From: Curtobacterium sp. MCBA15_009
GTDB lineage: Bacteria > Actinomycetota > Actinomycetes > Actinomycetales > Microbacteriaceae
NCBI RefSeq assembly: GCF_001864895.1
Contig: NZ_MJGO01000041.1
Location: 176,610-240,609, forward strand
Reading direction: 5' to 3'
DNA length: 64,000 nucleotides
The notes under the pieces: model-generated
Database searches by the model: none
What the model was told of the DNA's origin: nothing
Seen by the model: only the letters and a program-made list of their open reading frames with translations
Shown here: positions 1-9,153 of the stretch, in pieces
How the letters are laid out: every line of letters starts with the position of its first letter
How positions within the stretch are numbered: the first letter of the stretch is position 1
Program-made: the position numbers and the translations under genes

Positions 1-57
1 GGCATCGGGGCGGCGTCGATCGCCGTGGCGGTCGTCGCGGGGACCTGGCGTGGCTGA
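1..57 (+). CDS. C-terminal end of an upstream gene (partial)
   Basis: An open frame enters from the left edge and stops at TGA 55-57. It encodes 18 residues, mostly Ala, Val, Ile and Gly and ending TWRG, as expected for the last membrane helix of an integral membrane protein. The next gene starts at GTG 50 and overlaps it by 8 bases, which suggests translational coupling. The family cannot be told from so short a piece. Confidence 0.45.
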   Translation, partial: GIGAASIAVAVVAGTWRG

Positions 58-751
58 CACCGGCGGCGCAGCCGACCGAGCGGCGGTCGAGCCGGCCGCC
101 GTGGACGCCGGCGGGGGTGCCGACGGGGCAGCGAACGGAGCGGCGGTGGAGCCGGCCGCGGCGGACGCCGGCGGGGCAGCCGGCGGGGCGGCGGTCGAGC
201 CGGCCGCCGTGGACGCCGGTGGGGCTGCGGACGGGCTGGCGCAGGACCTCGCGGCGGTCGCCGCCGGGGCGGCCGCGGCGTCGGGCGGGCGGCTCGTGGT
301 GCTCGTCGACGGGCGGTCGGGGACGGGCAAGACGACGCTCGGCAACGCCCTGGCGGGGTGGCTCGGCGCCGAGGTCGTGCACCTCGACGACGTCTACCCG
401 GGATGGGACGGGCTGCGGGCAGCGGCGGACGCGGTGGTGCGGGACGTGCTCGGCGGCCCCTCCGGCTACCGGCGCTGGGACTGGGAAGCGGGGGGCCCGG
501 CCGGCTGGATCTCGATCCAGCCCGGTGTGCCGATCGTCGTCGAGGGCTGCGGTGCGCTGTCCCGGGGGTCGGCGCCGCTGGCCTCGCTGCGGGTCTGGCT
601 CGAGGCCGACGACACCGTGCGCCGGGAGCGGGCGATCGGACGCGACGGCGAGGTGTTCGCCCGTGAGTGGGAGCGCTGGGCCGCGCAGGAACGCGCCTTC
701 ATCGACGCCGAGCAGCCGGCCGTGCTGGCGGACGTGGTCGTGCGGACGTAG
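50..751 (+). CDS. P-loop NTPase / uridine kinase-like protein
   Basis: The 233-residue product has a Walker A loop GRSGTGKTT at residues 88-96 and an Asp pair in VHLDDVY near 112, the layout of uridine-kinase-like small P-loop kinases. The substrate is unknown. Residues 7-62 are a low-complexity stretch with three imperfect repeats of an AAVEPAAVDAGG-type unit, mirrored by DNA repeats at about 78-230. The catalytic domain begins only near residue 62. The GTG at 50 overlaps the upstream gene, but translation could begin further in, and the Ala-rich part may be repeat expansion rather than a functional domain. Confidence 0.7.
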   Translation: MADTGGAADRAAVEPAAVDAGGGADGAANGAAVEPAAADAGGAAGGAAVEPAAVDAGGAADGLAQDLAAVAAGAAAASGGRLVVLVDGRSGTGKTTLGNALAGWLGAEVVHLDDVYPGWDGLRAAADAVVRDVLGGPSGYRRWDWEAGGPAGWISIQPGVPIVVEGCGALSRGSAPLASLRVWLEADDTVRRERAIGRDGEVFAREWERWAAQERAFIDAEQPAVLADVVVRT

Positions 752-788
752 GACCCCAGAGCCCCTGAGCCCCGGGCGAGGCGAACCG

Positions 789-905
789 GGCCAGGCGCGG
801 CCCCTGGTCAGGCGTGGCCCCTGGCCAGGCGCGACCCGGGCCAGGAACGACCCGGGCCAGGCGTGGCACCGGGTCCGACGTGGCCCCGGGCCGCACGTCG
901 CCCGG
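789..905. repeat. 17-bp degenerate tandem array
   Basis: About seven head-to-tail copies of a 16-17 bp GC-rich unit resembling GGCCAGGCGYGGCCCCT lie between the kinase stop (751) and the MFS stop (930). The first three copies are nearly identical and the later ones diverge. No gene is supported here. Confidence 0.7.
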
Positions 906-929
906 CGGAGCGGGCGCGGGGCCGCTCGC

Positions 930-2327
930 TCACCGCGAGACCCGCACCTCCGGTGTCTCCGGCTCCGCAGCGCGCCCCGCCCGCTCGGCCCGCTCCGTCC
1001 GCCGCTCGGCCGCCCGCGGGTCCACCGCGAACACCGCCGCCACGATGCTCAGCACCGCGTAGACCCCGAGGTACCCGCACAGGATCCACGGGGAGCCCCC
1101 GCCGAGCTCCACGAACACCGCGGCCAGCAGCGGCGTCAGCCCCACCGAGAAGATCGACCCGATCTGGTAGCCGAGCGACATCCCCGAGTACCGCCGCCCG
1201 GTCGGGAACTGCTCGGCGAACCACGCCGCCTGCGGCCCGTAGATGCTGTCGTGGAACACGCACATGCCGATCAGCGCCACGAGCGGCAGGAGCACGAGCG
1301 GCCCGGCGTCGAGGAACGCGAAGAACGGCCAGATCAGGACGGCGATGCCGACGGCCGACCAGATCGTGAGCACCCGCCGGCCGACCCGGTCGGACAGCCA
1401 GCCCCAGAACGGCGTCGTCACGAGCGACACCGCCGAGATGACGAGGACCGCCCGGAGCCCGGCGTCCGCGCCGTCCGGACCGCGCACGTTCCCGAGGTAG
1501 GTCAGCGAGTACGTCGTCAGGATCGAGTACAGCGCCGGCTGCACGAGCCGCAGGCCGGCGGTCACCAGGATCGAGCGCGGGTGCTGCCGGATCGCCTGCC
1601 ACACCGGGAACCGCTCGACCCCACCGGAGGCGCGGAGCTCCTGGAACACCGGGGCGTCCTGCACGCCGAGCCGGATCACGAGCCCCACCGCCACGATCAC
1701 CGCGGAGAACAGGAACGGCAGCCGCCAGCCCCAGGCCAGGAAGGCCTCGTTGCCGAGCAGCGTCCGCACGAGCGTGAAGACACCGGTCGCCAGGAGCATC
1801 CCACCGGCGGACCCCATCTGCGTGAACGCCCCGAACAAGCCGCGGTGCCGCGCGGGAGCGTGCTCGACGGACAGCAGCGCCGAGCCGCCCCACTCCGCTC
1901 CCGCGGCGACGCCCTGCAGCAGCCGCAGGACCACGAGCGCCACGACGGCGCCGACCCCGATGGTCGACGCGGACGGGATCGCCCCGATGAGCGTCGAGGC
2001 GATCCCCATGAGCACGAGCGACGCGACGAGCAGCTTCTTCCGCCCAATGCGGTCACCGAGGTGCCCGGCGACGATCCCGCCCAGGGGCCGCGCCACGAAG
2101 CCGACGCCGTACGTCGCGAAGGACGCGATCACGCCGACCGCGGGCGTCACCGACGGGAAGAACGTCGGTGCGAACACCAGCGCCGACGCCGTCGCGTACA
2201 GGTAGAAGTCGTAGTACTCGACGGTCGTGCCGACGAACGAGGCGAGGGCGACACGACGCCGGGTCGCGGCGGTCGTCGGGTCGGGACGACGGACGGGAGG
2301 CGCGGCTGCAGTGGTCGGGGTCGACAT
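930..2327 (-). CDS. MFS transporter, metabolite:H+ symporter (MHS) family
   Basis: The 465-residue protein has the size and sequence of proton symporters of the ShiA/KgtP/ProP type. FVGTTVEYYDFYLY at residues 31-44 is the family's first helix, and GHLGDRIGRKK at 88-98 is the MFS loop 2-3 signature. Hydrophobic segments fill residues 30-450. It should import an organic acid, betaine-like or sulfur/nitrogen compound with protons. It is divergent from the flavin monooxygenase operon at 2429 across about 100 bp, so it may bring in that pathway's substrate; this is an inference. The N-terminal 24 residues are disordered and are partly encoded by a copy of the GGACGGGAGGCGCG motif (2291-2307). Confidence 0.85.
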   Translation of the reverse strand: MSTPTTAAAPPVRRPDPTTAATRRRVALASFVGTTVEYYDFYLYATASALVFAPTFFPSVTPAVGVIASFATYGVGFVARPLGGIVAGHLGDRIGRKKLLVASLVLMGIASTLIGAIPSASTIGVGAVVALVVLRLLQGVAAGAEWGGSALLSVEHAPARHRGLFGAFTQMGSAGGMLLATGVFTLVRTLLGNEAFLAWGWRLPFLFSAVIVAVGLVIRLGVQDAPVFQELRASGGVERFPVWQAIRQHPRSILVTAGLRLVQPALYSILTTYSLTYLGNVRGPDGADAGLRAVLVISAVSLVTTPFWGWLSDRVGRRVLTIWSAVGIAVLIWPFFAFLDAGPLVLLPLVALIGMCVFHDSIYGPQAAWFAEQFPTGRRYSGMSLGYQIGSIFSVGLTPLLAAVFVELGGGSPWILCGYLGVYAVLSIVAAVFAVDPRAAERRTERAERAGRAAEPETPEVRVSR

Positions 2328-2428
2328 GCCTCAGGAGCATGGTCGCGTCCGGCGTCGTGCGGAACATCCCGCGTAACGCGAGGTCACGTCGCTGTCGTCG
2401 GGCGGTGCCCGCCGACCACGATGGAGGC

Positions 2429-3850
2429 ATGAGCGATGCACCGAACCGCCCGCTGCGCTTCGCGGCCTTCGTCATGAACACGACGTCGCACATCCAGCAC
2501 GGCCTCTGGCGGCACCCGGACGCCCGGCAGGCCGACTTCGACGACGTGACGCTGTGGACCGACCTGGCGAGGACGCTCGAGCGCGGCAAGTTCGACGCGA
2601 TGTTCTTCGCGGACGTCGTCGGCACCTACGGCCCCGGCCGAGGCGACTACTCGACCAACCTGCGCGAGGGGCTGCAGATCCCCTCGAACGACCCGTCGGT
2701 GCTGCTCTCCGCGCTCGCCGTGTCGACCGAGCACCTCGGGCTCGCGTTCACCTCGAGCGTCATCCAGGCGCACCCGTTCGACTTCGCCCGCAAGGTCTCC
2801 ACGCTCGACCACATCACCCGCGGCCGCATCGGCTGGAACGTCGTCACGAGCGCCCTCGACAGCGCCGCCCGGAACTTCGGCGCCGACCGGCTCGAGGAGC
2901 ACGACGAGCGCTACGTCTGGGCCGAGGAGTACCTCGAGGTCTGCGCGAAGCTCTGGGAGGGCTCGTGGGAGGACGGCGCCGTGCTGAAGGACCCCGTCCG
3001 CGGCTACGCCGATCCCGACAAGGTGCACCGCATCGACCACCACGGCACCCGCTACGACGTGCAGGGTCCGCACCTGTCGGCGCCGTCGCCGCAGCGGACC
3101 CCGGTGCTGTTCCAGGCCGGGTCCTCGCCGGCCGGCCGGGCCTTCGCCGCCCGGAACGCCGAGGCGCAGTTCATCCTCACCTCGAACCGGGACGCCACCG
3201 AGCAGCTCATCCGCGAGACCCGCGACCTGGCTTCGGCAGCCGGCCGGGACCGTGACGACATCGCCTTCTTCCTCGGCCTGACCTTCGTCACCGGCTCCAC
3301 CGAGGCCGAGGCGAAGGCCAAGGAAGCGGAGATCGACGAGTACCTGGCCGCCGACGGGTTCCTGGTGCACTCGAACCTCGGCTTCGACCCGGACACCGGC
3401 GAGCCCCTCGACCCGGACACCCCGTTGTCCGAGGTCCGCACCCACGCCGGGCAGTCGCACCTGCAGTGGCTCCGCGAGGCCGCCGGCGACCGCGAACCGA
3501 CCATCGCCGACCTCGCCCGGCTGTCCGCCAAGCTCCGCGCCCGGGTCGTCGGGACGCCGGAGCAGATCGCCGACGAGCTCGCCGACTGGCAGCGGATCGG
3601 CGTCGACGGCGTCAACGTCATCAACTGGACGCTGCCCGGCTCGTACGAGGAGTTCGTCGACCACATCGCGCCGACCCTGCAGGAGCGCGGCCTGATGCAG
3701 TCCGAGTACCGCGAGGGCACCCTGCGCGAGAAGCTCTTCGGGCACGCGCAACTGCCGGACTCGCACCCCGCCCGACGGTGGCGCGGTGCGTTCACCGGCG
3801 GCGCGAGCGGCGTCGCGGACGCGGCACGTGCCGTGGAGGTGACCGCATGA
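2429..3850 (+). CDS. LLM-class flavin-dependent monooxygenase (NtaA/SnaA/DszA family)
   Basis: The 473-residue protein begins LRFAAFVMNT and HGLWRHP, typical of the two-component FMNH2-dependent monooxygenases NtaA (nitrilotriacetate), SnaA and DszA (dibenzothiophene sulfone). Such enzymes use reduced flavin from a separate reductase to oxidise sulfur or amine compounds. The ATG at 2429 is chosen because the family consensus starts there. The GGAGG lies only one base upstream, so initiation may be unusual or leaderless. The stop overlaps the next start by four bases (ATGA), placing both oxygenases in one operon. No flavin reductase gene is adjacent. Confidence 0.88.
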   Translation: MSDAPNRPLRFAAFVMNTTSHIQHGLWRHPDARQADFDDVTLWTDLARTLERGKFDAMFFADVVGTYGPGRGDYSTNLREGLQIPSNDPSVLLSALAVSTEHLGLAFTSSVIQAHPFDFARKVSTLDHITRGRIGWNVVTSALDSAARNFGADRLEEHDERYVWAEEYLEVCAKLWEGSWEDGAVLKDPVRGYADPDKVHRIDHHGTRYDVQGPHLSAPSPQRTPVLFQAGSSPAGRAFAARNAEAQFILTSNRDATEQLIRETRDLASAAGRDRDDIAFFLGLTFVTGSTEAEAKAKEAEIDEYLAADGFLVHSNLGFDPDTGEPLDPDTPLSEVRTHAGQSHLQWLREAAGDREPTIADLARLSAKLRARVVGTPEQIADELADWQRIGVDGVNVINWTLPGSYEEFVDHIAPTLQERGLMQSEYREGTLREKLFGHAQLPDSHPARRWRGAFTGGASGVADAARAVEVTA

Positions 3851-5112
3851 CGGCGGCGACGACGACCGACGGGCGCGGGACGGGCCTCCCGGCCGACCGC
3901 CTGGCCACGTTGCGGGCGCGCTTCGCACCGCTGTTCGCGACCATCCGCGACGGTGCGGTCGAGCGCGAGCTCGCCTCCGGGACGCCGGGGGACCGGCCGC
4001 TGCCGCACGCCGAGGTCCGCGCGCTCGCCGACGCGGGGTTCGGTCGGTTGCGCGTGCCGGAGGAGCGCGGGGGCTTCGGGGTGACCCTCGTCGAACTCGC
4101 GCACCTCGTGGCGGACCTGGCCGCCGCGGACTCGAACGTCGCCCACCTGTGGCGCGGGCACTTCGGGTACACCGAGCTCGTGCTCCTCCGGCCGTCGTCG
4201 GCCGGACGGGACGAGTGGCTCCAGCGCATCGTCGACGGAGCGGTCATCGGGAACGCGACGTCCGAGCGGACCGGCACGACGCTCGCCGACATCTCGACGA
4301 CCGTGACACCCGCCGGCGACTCCCTCCGACTCGACGGGCGGAAGTTCTACTCGACCGGCACCCTCTACGCGGACTGGATCTACCTGGCGGCGGACCGTGA
4401 CGGGGAGCGCGTGACGTTCGCCGTCGACGCCGCCGCACCGGGCGTCAGCTCGATCGACGACTGGGACGGCTTCGGGCAGCGGTTGACCGCGTCCGGCACC
4501 ACGGTGTTCGACGGGGTGTCGGTCGACCCCTCGGTGGTGTCGGCGTACCGGGACGCCCCGCTGTCGCACATCCAGGCCTTCTACCAGCTGTACCTGCTGG
4601 CGGTCCTCGCCGGGATCGGGCAGGCGGTGTCGGACGACGCCGTCGCCTTCGTCCGACCGCGGACCCGGACCTACATCCACGCCAACGCCGCCACCCCGGG
4701 CGAGGACCCGCAGGTCCTCGCCGTGCTCGGCCGACTGTCGGCCGGCGCGTTCGCCGCCCGCTCGCTCGTCGTCGCCGCCGCGGCGCTGCTCGACGGGGTC
4801 GTCGCGACGAACGAGCCCGGCGTCGGTGTCGACCTCGCCCTGCTCGACGCAGCCGAGAACGCCGTCTACCAGGCGCAGGTCGAAATCGGGCCGCGGGTGC
4901 TGCGGTCGGCGTCCGAGCTGTTCGAGGTCGGCGGAGCCTCTGCCGCGGACCGGACCCGGGCGCTCGACCGGCACTGGCGGAACGCCCGGGTCGTGGCCTC
5001 GCACAACCCGGCGGTCTACAAGGAGCGGCTCGTGGGGGAGTACGCGCTGCACGGGCGCGGACCCGTCGGCGCATGGGAGAAGTACCACGAGGTGGGGCCG
5101 ACGCGGTTCTGA
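3847..5112 (+). CDS. Acyl-CoA dehydrogenase-fold flavin monooxygenase (DszC/SfnB-like)
   Basis: The 421-residue protein has the acyl-CoA dehydrogenase fold, with an N-terminal helical domain (FGRLRVPEERGGFG), a beta domain around residues 135-240 and a C-terminal four-helix domain. The ending HNPAVYKERLVGEYALHG is typical of the DszC/SfnB/NcnH branch, which hydroxylates or sulfoxidises substrates using reduced flavin instead of dehydrogenating CoA esters. The operon with an NtaA/DszA-like enzyme supports a role in organosulfur or heteroatom compound breakdown. The N-terminus carries a variant of the dispersed motif (3878-3894). The exact substrate is not known. Confidence 0.85.
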   Translation: MTAATTTDGRGTGLPADRLATLRARFAPLFATIRDGAVERELASGTPGDRPLPHAEVRALADAGFGRLRVPEERGGFGVTLVELAHLVADLAAADSNVAHLWRGHFGYTELVLLRPSSAGRDEWLQRIVDGAVIGNATSERTGTTLADISTTVTPAGDSLRLDGRKFYSTGTLYADWIYLAADRDGERVTFAVDAAAPGVSSIDDWDGFGQRLTASGTTVFDGVSVDPSVVSAYRDAPLSHIQAFYQLYLLAVLAGIGQAVSDDAVAFVRPRTRTYIHANAATPGEDPQVLAVLGRLSAGAFAARSLVVAAAALLDGVVATNEPGVGVDLALLDAAENAVYQAQVEIGPRVLRSASELFEVGGASAADRTRALDRHWRNARVVASHNPAVYKERLVGEYALHGRGPVGAWEKYHEVGPTRF

Positions 5113-5203
5113 GGCGGGGTGCGGTTGCGCGGGGCGTCGCTGGCGGCTGGTAGCTGCGCGCTGTCCGGCTGCTGACTGCTGGCGGGTGGCGGCTTGCTGG
5201 CCG

Positions 5204-5548
5204 CTACGCCCAGCCGAGCTCGTGGAGCCGCTCGTCGTCGATGCCGTAGAAGTGGCCGATCTCGTGCACCAGGGTCGTGTGCACCTCGTCCTTGAGCTCG
5301 TCGAGGGTGTCGCACTCGGCCAGGTGCTGCTTGCGGAACACCACGATCCGGTCGGGCAGCTCGCCGAACCCGTACTGCCCGCGCTCGGTCGCCGCGACGC
5401 CGTCGTACACGCCGAACAGGTCGGAGCCGTCCTCAGGCTCGTCCTCGACGACGAAGACGACGTTGTCGAGCCCGTCCACCATCTCGTCGGGCAGCAGGTC
5501 GAGTTCGTCGGTCACGAGTTGCTCGAACTCGTCGGCGGACATCTCCAT
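5204..5548 (-). CDS. Metallopeptidase-family zincin-like protein
   Basis: The 114-residue protein carries an HEIGHFYGIDD zinc motif at 95-105 near its C-terminus. This is the compact actinobacterial family of minimal zincins (DUF1025/metallopeptidase family), whose members look like predicted metalloproteases without proven substrates. The N-terminal half (DEFEQLVTDELDLLP...MVDGLDNVV) matches the family's acidic helical part. Its ATG at 5548 overlaps the TGA of the upstream acyltransferase by one base (TGATG), so translation is probably coupled. The much longer open frame in this phase is an artefact of high GC. Confidence 0.85.
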   Translation of the reverse strand: MEMSADEFEQLVTDELDLLPDEMVDGLDNVVFVVEDEPEDGSDLFGVYDGVAATERGQYGFGELPDRIVVFRKQHLAECDTLDELKDEVHTTLVHEIGHFYGIDDERLHELGWA

Positions 5549-7641
5549 CACGGGCTCGATCGTCGCACACCGGGCAGGACGTCTCCCTGACGCAGCAGAT
5601 CGAGGAGCGCCGGAGCCGAGGCGACGGACGCCTCGGGCGTGGTGTGCACCGGATCGAAGCGGGTCAGCACGGAGTCGATGACGAGTGGACAGGACCCGGC
5701 GGCGCACCAGAGCGGCGTCGAGTCGAGCACGGTCGTGTCCTGCACGTCCGCGAGCAGCCCGGTGAGGGCACGGATCTGCGTCCGGGCGACCTCGTCCCCC
5801 GAGCGACAGTCCTGCGGACCGCGGGTGCCCGCGACGCAGCTGACCGGTGCGTACCCCGGCGGAGTGGCCGGCACGACGACGACTCGGCCGACGTGCTCCC
5901 GCACGGCTGCGATCATGTCGCGTGTCCCCGACGCGTAGTCGTCCTCCGCGATGGACTCGAGGCTCGGATCGTCCTGGTCCCAGAACCGGTTCGTGACGAC
6001 GAGCAGCTCCGGTTCCGTCCGCTCCAGCTCGTCGACGACCTCGGCGTTGTGCGCCGCGCAGCTCTCGGTGTCCGACGGCAGCGCCGTCGTCGAGAACGGG
6101 CACCCGATCTGTGCGCCGTTGCGCACCCGCAGTCGCGCGTCCGAGTCCTCGGCGAGTGCCCGCCAGCCCGGCGCCGAGAACGCGCCGGTCGAGTCGCCGG
6201 TCAGCAGGACGTCGGTGGTGCGGCCGTCCTCCGGCCCCCAGACGCAGCCGTCGCTCCGCCAGTCCGCCCCGATCAGCGAGCACCCGAGGGTCGAGGCCCA
6301 GTCCGAGGTCTTCGTCAACGAGTCCACGTACCCGCTCGCGCTGATCGCATCGGCGCTCGGCGTCAGGTCTGCCGGCCAGGTCCGGGCGCCCGCGCCCGCG
6401 GCCACATCCCGCGCGCGTGCCCGCAGCGTCGGGAAGGCCTCGTCCTCCGCTGGCAGGGCCTCGGCCGCAGCAGCCGGCACGGCCGGGAGCGGCCGCACGC
6501 GTTCCGCAGCGAACGACGTCGTCACGACGGTCAGCACGGTCATCGCCGCCAGCCCACCGAGCTGCACGCGCAGGCGGTTCTCGCGCAGTGTCCTCCGCAG
6601 GCCGGGTCGTCGGAACACCGTCTCGAGGGTCGCGTGGCTCGCGATCGCGGTGACCAGGGCCAACGCGACCACCACCGGCATCGGGACCGGCGCGACGAGC
6701 GGGAGCAGCAGGATGAACGGCCAGTGCCAGAGGTACAACGAGTAACTGATCGTCCCGAGCCCGACGAGCGGCCGCCACCGGAGCAACGCTGCCGCCCGAG
6801 GCCCCGCACCGGAACCCGAACCCGCCAGCAGGACGAGCGCGGTGCCGGCCGTCGGGACGAGCGCGAGCGGCGCCGGCACGCCCGACGACTCCCGCCCGAT
6901 CAGGACCGACGCGCTGACGGCGACGAGCCCGACGACCACCATGCCCTCGCCGAGCAGCGGGCGGACGCTCCGACCCCGGGCACGGAGCGCGGCCAGGGCG
7001 ACGAGGACCCCGAGCCCCAGCTCCCAGGCGCGGGTCGCCGTCGAGAAGTACGCCGCAGCGGGGTCCGCCGACACCGCGAGGAACGCCCAGACGACCGAGC
7101 AGAGGACGAGGACGCCGAGCACCGTCGCCGTCAGGCGGGTCCGCCCGGGGTTGGTCCCGCGGCCGAGCAGCACGACCATCAGGATCGGCAGCACGAGGTA
7201 GAACTGCTCCTCGACGCCGAGCGACCAGAAGTGCTGGAACGGCGACGGTGCGGTGGTCGCCGCGAAGTAGTCGGTGCCCTCGGCCGCGAGCCGCCAGTTC
7301 TGCAGGGCTCCGGCCGACCACAGCGCGTCGGTGAGGACCGTCCCGAGGCGGCTCGGGGTCAGCAAGAACCAGGCCGCCGTGACCGTCGTCACCAGCACGG
7401 CGAGCGACGCCGGCGCGAGCCGTCGGACCCGCCGGAGTGCGAACGCACCGAGGCGGATGCGCCCCGTCCGAGCACGCTCGCGCAGCAGCCCGGTCGCGAT
7501 GACGAACCCTGAGATCACGAAGAAGACGTCGACCCCGAGGAAGCCACCCACCGGCCACCGGAAGGCGTGGTCCAGCACGACCGCGAGGACGGCGAGTCCG
7601 CGGAGCCCTTGGATGTCCGGTCGGAGGCGGGAAGTCTGCAC
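5548..7641 (-). CDS. Acyltransferase 3 / SGNH hydrolase fusion (OafA-like)
   Basis: With a GTG start at 7641 this encodes 697 residues; an upstream ATG at 7686 would add 15. The N-terminal half begins RLRPDIQGLRGLAVLAVV, the hallmark of membrane acyltransferase-3 enzymes, and has about ten hydrophobic segments. The C-terminal part is an extracytoplasmic SGNH domain with LLTGDSTGAF (Ser block) and a late DPVHTT (Asp-His block). Such fusions O-acetylate cell-wall polymers or surface polysaccharides. The related sialic-acid operon at 12-15 kb is the nearest glycan locus, but a link is only a guess. Confidence 0.9.
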   Translation of the reverse strand: MQTSRLRPDIQGLRGLAVLAVVLDHAFRWPVGGFLGVDVFFVISGFVIATGLLRERARTGRIRLGAFALRRVRRLAPASLAVLVTTVTAAWFLLTPSRLGTVLTDALWSAGALQNWRLAAEGTDYFAATTAPSPFQHFWSLGVEEQFYLVLPILMVVLLGRGTNPGRTRLTATVLGVLVLCSVVWAFLAVSADPAAAYFSTATRAWELGLGVLVALAALRARGRSVRPLLGEGMVVVGLVAVSASVLIGRESSGVPAPLALVPTAGTALVLLAGSGSGAGPRAAALLRWRPLVGLGTISYSLYLWHWPFILLLPLVAPVPMPVVVALALVTAIASHATLETVFRRPGLRRTLRENRLRVQLGGLAAMTVLTVVTTSFAAERVRPLPAVPAAAAEALPAEDEAFPTLRARARDVAAGAGARTWPADLTPSADAISASGYVDSLTKTSDWASTLGCSLIGADWRSDGCVWGPEDGRTTDVLLTGDSTGAFSAPGWRALAEDSDARLRVRNGAQIGCPFSTTALPSDTESCAAHNAEVVDELERTEPELLVVTNRFWDQDDPSLESIAEDDYASGTRDMIAAVREHVGRVVVVPATPPGYAPVSCVAGTRGPQDCRSGDEVARTQIRALTGLLADVQDTTVLDSTPLWCAAGSCPLVIDSVLTRFDPVHTTPEASVASAPALLDLLRQGDVLPGVRRSSP

Positions 7642-7736
7642 CGCTCGACCGTACGAGGGCCGGGACGCTCGGACCGAACATTCCACATGTGTGGCCGCCT
7701 GCAGCTGGGGATGACCTGCTCGTCCGATGCACGACG

Positions 7737-7765
7737 AAGGCCCCGGTCCATCGGACCGGGGCCTT
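7737..7765. terminator. Perfect hairpin downstream of tRNA-His
   Basis: A 13-bp perfect stem with a 3-base loop (arms 7737-7749 and 7753-7765) begins 20 bases past the tRNA-His 3' end. On the minus strand it follows the tRNA directly. There is only a weak U tract. Confidence 0.8.
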
Positions 7766-7785
7766 CAGCTGATCTCGATCAGCAC

Positions 7786-7862
7786 TGGGGTGAATAACGG
7801 GTCTCGAACCCGCGACCTCCTAGACCACAACCAGGCGCTCTACCAACTGAGCTATATCCACC
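7786..7862 (-). tRNA. tRNA-His (GTG)
   Basis: The cloverleaf folds cleanly. The acceptor GTGGATA pairs with TATTCAC, the D stem is GCTC/GAGC, the anticodon stem is CCTGG/CTAGG with loop TTGTGGT, and the T arm is GCGGG-TTCGAGA-CCCGT. The extra G-1 opposite C73 is the identity mark of tRNA-His. CCA is encoded. Confidence 0.97.
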
Positions 7863-7935
7863 ATGTGTGCACCGGCGACCGGCGCGACCACTCAATACTA
7901 GTACATACCGCGACCGGTGCCGACCACCCGTGTCG

Positions 7936-8574
7936 TCACTCGGCCGCAGGCTGGGCCAGGCGCGGTTCCCACTTCTCGACGACCTCGGCCTGGACCGCAC
8001 GGACGTCGTCGGTCGTCGGGCCGGGCTCGGCGACGAAGCCGGCGCGACGGTAGTACTCGAGCTCGCGGATCGACTCGAGGATGTCCGCCAGCGCGCGGTG
8101 GCCGCCGTGCTTCTCCGGCGAGTTGAAGTACACCCGCGGGAACCAGCGACGGCAGAGCTCCTTGATGCTCGACACGTCGACGCTGCGGTAGTGCAGGTGG
8201 CCGTCCACGCGGGGCATGTACTTCGACAGGAACGCGCGGTCGGTGCCGATGGTGTTGCCGGCCAGGGGAGCGGACCCCTCGGCCGGGACGTGCTCGAGGA
8301 TGTACTCGAGCACCTGGTACTCGGCGTCCGCAAGGCTCACGCCGTTCGGGATCTCCTCGATGAGCCCCGAGGTCGTGTGCATGTTCGTCACGAACTCGTT
8401 CATGTTGTCGAGCGCCGACTGGTCCGGCTTGATGACGATGTCGAACCCGGGGTGCACGGGCTCGAGGTCGAAGTCGGTGATGACCACGGCCACCTCGACG
8501 AGTTCGTCGACCTCGAGGTCGAGGCCGGTCATCTCGCAGTCGATCCAGACGAGGCGGTCATTCGCGGTTGCCAT
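7936..8574 (-). CDS. orn: Oligoribonuclease
   Basis: The 212-residue protein is a DEDDh 3'-5' exonuclease that degrades 2-5 nt RNAs, including pGpG. It starts with VWIDCEMTGLD (catalytic D12 and E14), has a central YRSVDVSSIKEL Asp block, and ends its active site with HRALADI. FNSPEKHGGHRAL and SANM-type family features are in place, and the length is slightly above the usual 180-200 because of a C-terminal tail. It lies directly upstream of tRNA-His in the same direction. Confidence 0.95.
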   Translation of the reverse strand: MATANDRLVWIDCEMTGLDLEVDELVEVAVVITDFDLEPVHPGFDIVIKPDQSALDNMNEFVTNMHTTSGLIEEIPNGVSLADAEYQVLEYILEHVPAEGSAPLAGNTIGTDRAFLSKYMPRVDGHLHYRSVDVSSIKELCRRWFPRVYFNSPEKHGGHRALADILESIRELEYYRRAGFVAEPGPTTDDVRAVQAEVVEKWEPRLAQPAAE

Positions 8575-8811
8575 GCCCTCGATCCTATTGCCGACCGCCG
8601 ACGCCCCTGGCGCACGCTGTCGGTGACCGTGCTGACCCGCGCCCGTGCCGCGCTGGTCGACGGGACGCCCGCCCTCGGGAACGGGTGCTCGTCGTCGCGG
8701 ACCGGTCCCGCCTGGGCCCTCCGGGCAGCGGCGGCGGCGGCAGCGGCCGCAGTGGCGTCAGCGGCGGCGGCCGGCGAACGCGAGCGGGCGGCAGCGGCGG
8801 TCGGCGAACGC

Positions 8812-8866
8812 GAGCGGGCGGAATGCCGTACTCGCCAGCGTGGTGACCCGGGTCTTTCGCCCGCTC
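8812..8866. repeat. 55-bp palindromic element, copy 1
   Basis: The ends are GAGCGGGCGGAA and TTTCGCCCGCTC, inverted with one mismatch. The interior ends in CCCGGGTCTTTCGCCC, as in the other copies. Confidence 0.8.
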
Positions 8867-8996
8867 AGCGCGGCGTCCCGGTCGGAACCCGCCGGCGGGC
8901 CCGAACGGTACGGGCTGGAGCGGTGTCGCCAGCGTCCCGTTCGATACCCGTCCACGTACCGGGCCGGAGCGGGCCGGAGCGGCGGCGCGGGTAGCC

Positions 8997-9051
8997 GAGC
9001 GGGCGAAATGCCGCACTCCTCCGTGGCATGGCCCTGGTCTTTCGCTCGTTC
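8997..9051. repeat. 55-bp palindromic element, copy 2
   Basis: Starts GAGCGGGCGAAATGCCG and ends GGTCTTTCGCTCGTTC. It has the same length and orientation as copy 1 and starts 185 bp after it. Confidence 0.8.
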
Positions 9052-9153
9052 AGCGCACGCGCTCCGTCCGCAACCGGTCCGTGAGCCTGTCTCCGACCTG
9101 TCCCCGACCAGTCCGCGGCCAGTGACGAGCCGTGCAGAGGAGCCCGGCCACCC

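Noticed and set aside
117..2432. 771-codon plus-strand frame covering kinase and MFS genes
   Set aside because: Antisense or out-of-frame shadow of two well-supported genes; Arg-rich composition.
5204..7732. Single 842-residue protein joining metallopeptidase and upstream region
   Set aside because: The frame passes antisense-like through the acyltransferase; the TGATG junction at 5548 shows two separate genes.
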